Source: Patescibacteria group bacterium
GTDB taxonomy: Bacteria; Patescibacteriota; Minisyncoccia; Phycocordibacterales; UBA918
NCBI GenBank assembly: GCA_019750255.1
Contig: JAIEOU010000001.1
Span: forward strand, 1-36,005
Direction: 5' to 3'
DNA: 36,005 nucleotides
Below the pieces are notes generated by a model. It searched no databases. It had not been told where the DNA came from and saw only the letters and a program-made list of their open reading frames with translations. Positions within the stretch are counted from its first letter, which is position 1. Each line of letters begins with the position of its first letter. Both the position numbers and the translations under genes were made by a program. Positions 33,831 through 36,005 of the stretch are shown one piece after another.

Positions 33831-34524
33831 CAGCTTCGCTGTAGAGGAGTTTCGCCTCTACGATATAGCGGTCATCTTTACTGCCAAAGCTATTGCAGGT
33901 GGCGAGAGTGAGTCGCTTTCCCGTATTAGCAATCGGCACCACGAGCTCACTTGCGCTCGCTTTATAGACACGCTCAACCTGGTATACGTACTCTGTATCG
34001 GCTGAACGCAGGCGAATAGTGTCACCCCATTCCAGATCTTGAATACCGTTAAACGCTTGAAAGTATTCGTTATTGACACTTGGCAAGTAGCTTGAGTGGC
34101 CAAGAATAAACATATTGCCATCGTCAGCAAAGGTAGCTGAGTCCGGGTGACGTACAACACCACCAAGGAGCGCCTCATCAAGATCAGCAATCACGCGTGA
34201 TTGGGGATTTAAGACCGGTAGCTCACGATTAAGCTTGTCGATAATCATAGTAAACGGGAGCGTATTTTCTGGCGCGATTGCAGCCGGTTCTGAATCAATC
34301 GTCGTGGCGCCAGTGGCCTCAACAGCTTCTTCAGATTCGGTTTCGGTGATAAAGGCTCCGTCATTGTTCTCCGCCGCGTTTTTCGGCACTGCACCAAACG
34401 CTGTCAGAATAATGTACGACAACGTAAATACCACAAAAAAGACGAACAAAAAGGCAGTTGCTTTGTCGCGAAGGGCCGCAACCAACATGGTAGTGTCGCG
34501 TGGAGCTAGAGATTGGTCGCTCAT
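33826..34524 (-). CDS. Sortase family transpeptidase
   Basis: A 232-residue membrane-anchored cysteine transpeptidase. The TM helix is at about 24-45, then a linker rich in Glu, Ala and Thr (50-88), and a sortase domain (about 90-230). The catalytic triad is His143 (ILGHSS), Cys210 (TLATC) and Arg219 (DDRY). The form resembles class D/E/F sortases. In CPR relatives such sortases are thought to attach surface proteins or pilin-like subunits, but no LPXTG-type substrate is visible in this window. A TGCTACCAT extended -10-like box ends ten bases before the ATG. Confidence 0.92.
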   Translation of the reverse strand: MSDQSLAPRDTTMLVAALRDKATAFLFVFFVVFTLSYIILTAFGAVPKNAAENNDGAFITETESEEAVEATGATTIDSEPAAIAPENTLPFTMIIDKLNRELPVLNPQSRVIADLDEALLGGVVRHPDSATFADDGNMFILGHSSYLPSVNNEYFQAFNGIQDLEWGDTIRLRSADTEYVYQVERVYKASASELVVPIANTGKRLTLATCNSFGSKDDRYIVEAKLLYSEAV

Positions 34525-34534
34525 AAGTTGCTAT

Positions 34535-34543
34535 ATGGTAGCA
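34535..34543 (-). promoter_or_regulatory. Sortase extended -10-like box (TGCTACCAT)
   Basis: TGC plus TACCAT on the minus strand, ten bases before the ATG at 34524. The hexamer is weak; the position fits the pattern of the other genes. Confidence 0.35.
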
Positions 34544-34569
34544 TAATTTATGGGTGATGTCAAGGATAA

Positions 34570-34720
34570 ATAACGAGCGTAGCGACTGTATTTTCCTTGT
34601 GCGACCAATTTTTAAGGAGCAAAGCGACTATGAAAATGAAGTACTCCTGTGGTGCAATTGCTTCAATGGTTTTGAGCATCAAAGCGAAAAAAACATTGGT
34701 AGCAACTTGCCTATAAGTTC
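34570..34720 (+). repeat. Structured intergenic repeat
   Basis: Order: GAGCG-tag-CG small hairpin, GACTGTATTTT (34584-34594), CTTGTGC, a second AAGGA-GC-aaa-GC-GACTAT box, then the loop GAGCATCAAAGCGA between CAATG and CATTG arms. The loop is the same as in the khpA-trmD element while the stem differs. Confidence 0.6.
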
Positions 34721-34739
34721 TACAATTACCCTGTACTTT

Positions 34740-34882
34740 AGATTTGTGCAAGAGTCGCTGCCGCTCTTATTCGCTGGCGAGTCGCCGCAGCTGTTTTCTC
34801 CTTTTGGGTCGAAAACAGCTAGGCAATCGCACAACGAAAATATAGTCGGCCGTAGGCCTCTTTATTTCTCGTTGACAAACCA
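34740..34882 (-). repeat. Structured intergenic repeat
   Basis: On the minus strand: AAAGAGGCC-tac-GGCC small hairpin, GACTATATTTT (34837-34847), then a perfect 10-bp hairpin (34789-34798 with 34811-34820) whose loop GACCCAAAAGGA matches the GACCTCACCAGGGA loops of other copies. It overlaps the -35 of the next gene. A chance ORF at 34554-34910 spans both repeats and is not a gene. Confidence 0.65.
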
Positions 34883-34900
34883 CCTACAAAAAGGTAGCGT
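34872..34900 (+). promoter_or_regulatory. Promoter of the membrane-anchored CARDB-like gene
   Basis: TTGACA (34872-34877), a 17-bp spacer, and TAGCGT (34895-34900), ending six bases before the ATG. The -35 lies at the edge of the repeat element. Confidence 0.6.
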
Positions 34901-34906
34901 TTTTCT

Positions 34907-35953
34907 ATGACTACTAATACCCCCGAGGGCATCCCGGACGAAATCCGCGCCGCCGCTGAAAAAAAGCGAAAAGTCCTTAATTTTCTCGCAATTTTTGGCT
35001 TTTTGGCCATGATTGTGATGGTGGCCATATTGGCAGTTATAGCCGTACGTTTACTCCCAACTGCTTTTTCTTCACTAGCTAATCTGGCCGAGACAATTAA
35101 TGGTCGAGGTGGGGACCGCACAATAGTGGTGAATGCTGACAAAACTGACCTCGTAAGCGGTGACGAGGTGACCCTCACCTGGGAGGCGGCACCCCTTCCC
35201 GGCAGCTATACCTTTAGCTATGAGTGCGTAGACGGTGTAGCGGTGGAAATCCGTCGCGACGATACCACACGCGCAGTACGCTGCGACACGGTCTACTCTC
35301 TCGGTGAAACAAACGAAGTTCGTCTGTTCATTACCTCAGAAAAACTTGCTAGCACTTCGATTCCCTATACCATTACCTTCCTCCGCACCAATGACACTTC
35401 CCCGCGTGCCTCGGTAGACGGAACGTTAGCCATCGCACGTGAGGGAGATGAAGACACCCCCGGAGCGCCCGAAGCACCTGAAGAAGACGTGGCAGCTGTG
35501 CCGCCGCCAGCTCCTGCCCCCGCAGAGCCAGCGCCGGCAGCACCACGCCCTTCCACTCCCCGCACCGAGTACTATTCCTACATCCCGACTTCAAATCCTA
35601 ACGGTACTACCGACCTACGCGTCACCTTTATTGAGATGGGTGTCACGAAAGGTAACGAGCTCCTCGGTCGCAGCACCTTCACCGGTAGTAACGAAAACTT
35701 CTTCCGTTTTGAAGTCCGCAATGTCGGCACGAAGACCTCAGAAGAATGGAGCTACACGGCCACTCTACCCGGTGATGCCGATTTCAAGCGCGACGACCAG
35801 AAAGAACTTAAGCCTAACGAGCGTGCCGTTATTACTGTCCGCTTTCCGGTTGAAAAGCGTAGCGGAAGCGAGCAAGTACGTATCACAGTTAAAGCTAACA
35901 ACGAACGTGTAAGTAGTAATAATACTCTTACGTGGAGTGCGAACGTTCGCTAA
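34907..35953 (+). CDS. Membrane-anchored Ig/CARDB-like surface protein
   Basis: 348 residues. A short basic cytoplasmic N-terminus precedes one TM helix (about 26-51), which should leave the rest outside. Residues 70-175 look like an Ig-like beta-sandwich (DLVSGDEVTLTWEA) with two Cys that may pair. A Pro/Ala/Glu-rich linker (about 180-222) leads to a C-terminal CARDB-like domain (about 235-348: FRFEVRNVGTKTSEEW, then NNERVSSNNTLTW). It has no catalytic motif and no sorting signal, so an adhesive or structural surface role is inferred. Its start is set by the promoter six bases upstream. Divergent from the sortase gene. Confidence 0.85.
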   Translation: MTTNTPEGIPDEIRAAAEKKRKVLNFLAIFGFLAMIVMVAILAVIAVRLLPTAFSSLANLAETINGRGGDRTIVVNADKTDLVSGDEVTLTWEAAPLPGSYTFSYECVDGVAVEIRRDDTTRAVRCDTVYSLGETNEVRLFITSEKLASTSIPYTITFLRTNDTSPRASVDGTLAIAREGDEDTPGAPEAPEEDVAAVPPPAPAPAEPAPAAPRPSTPRTEYYSYIPTSNPNGTTDLRVTFIEMGVTKGNELLGRSTFTGSNENFFRFEVRNVGTKTSEEWSYTATLPGDADFKRDDQKELKPNERAVITVRFPVEKRSGSEQVRITVKANNERVSSNNTLTWSANVR

Positions 35954-35975
35954 CCTCTAACCAAGCCAGCCTAAT

Positions 35976-36005
35976 AAAACAGCGTCCGGCCTCTTTGGGG
36001 CCTGA
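35976..36005 (+). terminator. Probable terminator cut by the window end
   Basis: AAAACAGCG, then GGCCTC...GGGGCC and the opening of a return arm. The rest lies beyond the window. Confidence 0.4.

Noticed and set aside
34554-34910. 118-aa open frame on the plus strand
   Set aside because: It lies entirely over two structured repeats, has no promoter of its own, and the peptide has no recognisable domain. It runs into the promoter and start of the next gene.

Overview
The window looks like chromosome from a small-genome bacterium of the Candidate Phyla Radiation (Patescibacteria), probably Parcubacteria/Paceibacteria-like. This is inferred from family traits, not from a marker tree. The traits are a ThrRS without a TGS domain, an SMC of about 756 residues with no hinge, a NusB-Nudix fusion, a DnaG that has lost most zinc ligands, a cluster of short type IV prepilins, and a very large secreted beta-helix protein. 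TGA is used as a stop (20424-20426), which argues against the TGA-to-glycine code of Gracilibacteria/Absconditabacteria. There are no rRNA genes, intact tRNA genes, CRISPR arrays, transposases or phage genes.

Layout. 1-307: structured intergenic repeats. 308-2071 (-): dnaG. 2072-2530: a small divergent transcription unit and terminators. 2531-5632 (-): a 1033-aa secreted beta-helix/SH3/LamG/peptidoglycan-binding protein. 5822-12725 (-): rpoB-rpoC. 13011-14667 (-): rpsP, khpA and trmD, interrupted by a repeat and a terminator hairpin. 14668-15021: another repeat and a candidate small RNA on the minus strand. 15022-16965 (+): rnr. 17082-22402 (-): a 3-TM protein, then four prepilins running into a hinge-less smc. 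22474-25688 (-): rnc, nusB-nudix, rpmF, a small four-Cys protein and rnhB. 25741-29010 (+): dnaE. 29011-29445: a candidate T-box leader and a MITE-like insertion ahead of thrS (29446-31185, +). 31243-34524 (-): a small membrane protein, rarA, a two-TM protein and a sortase. 34525-34906: two more repeats. 34907-35953 (+): a membrane-anchored Ig/CARDB-like protein.

How the genes fit together. Most are housekeeping information-processing genes: replication (dnaG, dnaE, rnhB, rarA, smc), transcription (rpoBC, nusB), translation (rpsP, rpmF, trmD, thrS) and RNA processing (rnr, rnc). The rest build the cell surface: pilins, sortase, the secreted beta-helix protein and the anchored CARDB-like protein.

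The most unusual signals are non-coding. (1) A dispersed family of structured intergenic elements has at least seven copies on both strands. They share short boxes and loops, while their stems differ by paired, compensating changes. (2) A T-box-like tRNA-sensing leader lies ahead of thrS. (3) A small RNA with its own promoter and terminator lies between rpsP and rnr. (4) About ten genes have a -10 hexamer only 6-11 bases before the start codon, which predicts widespread leaderless mRNAs. All of this comes from reading the sequence; no database search or folding program was run.
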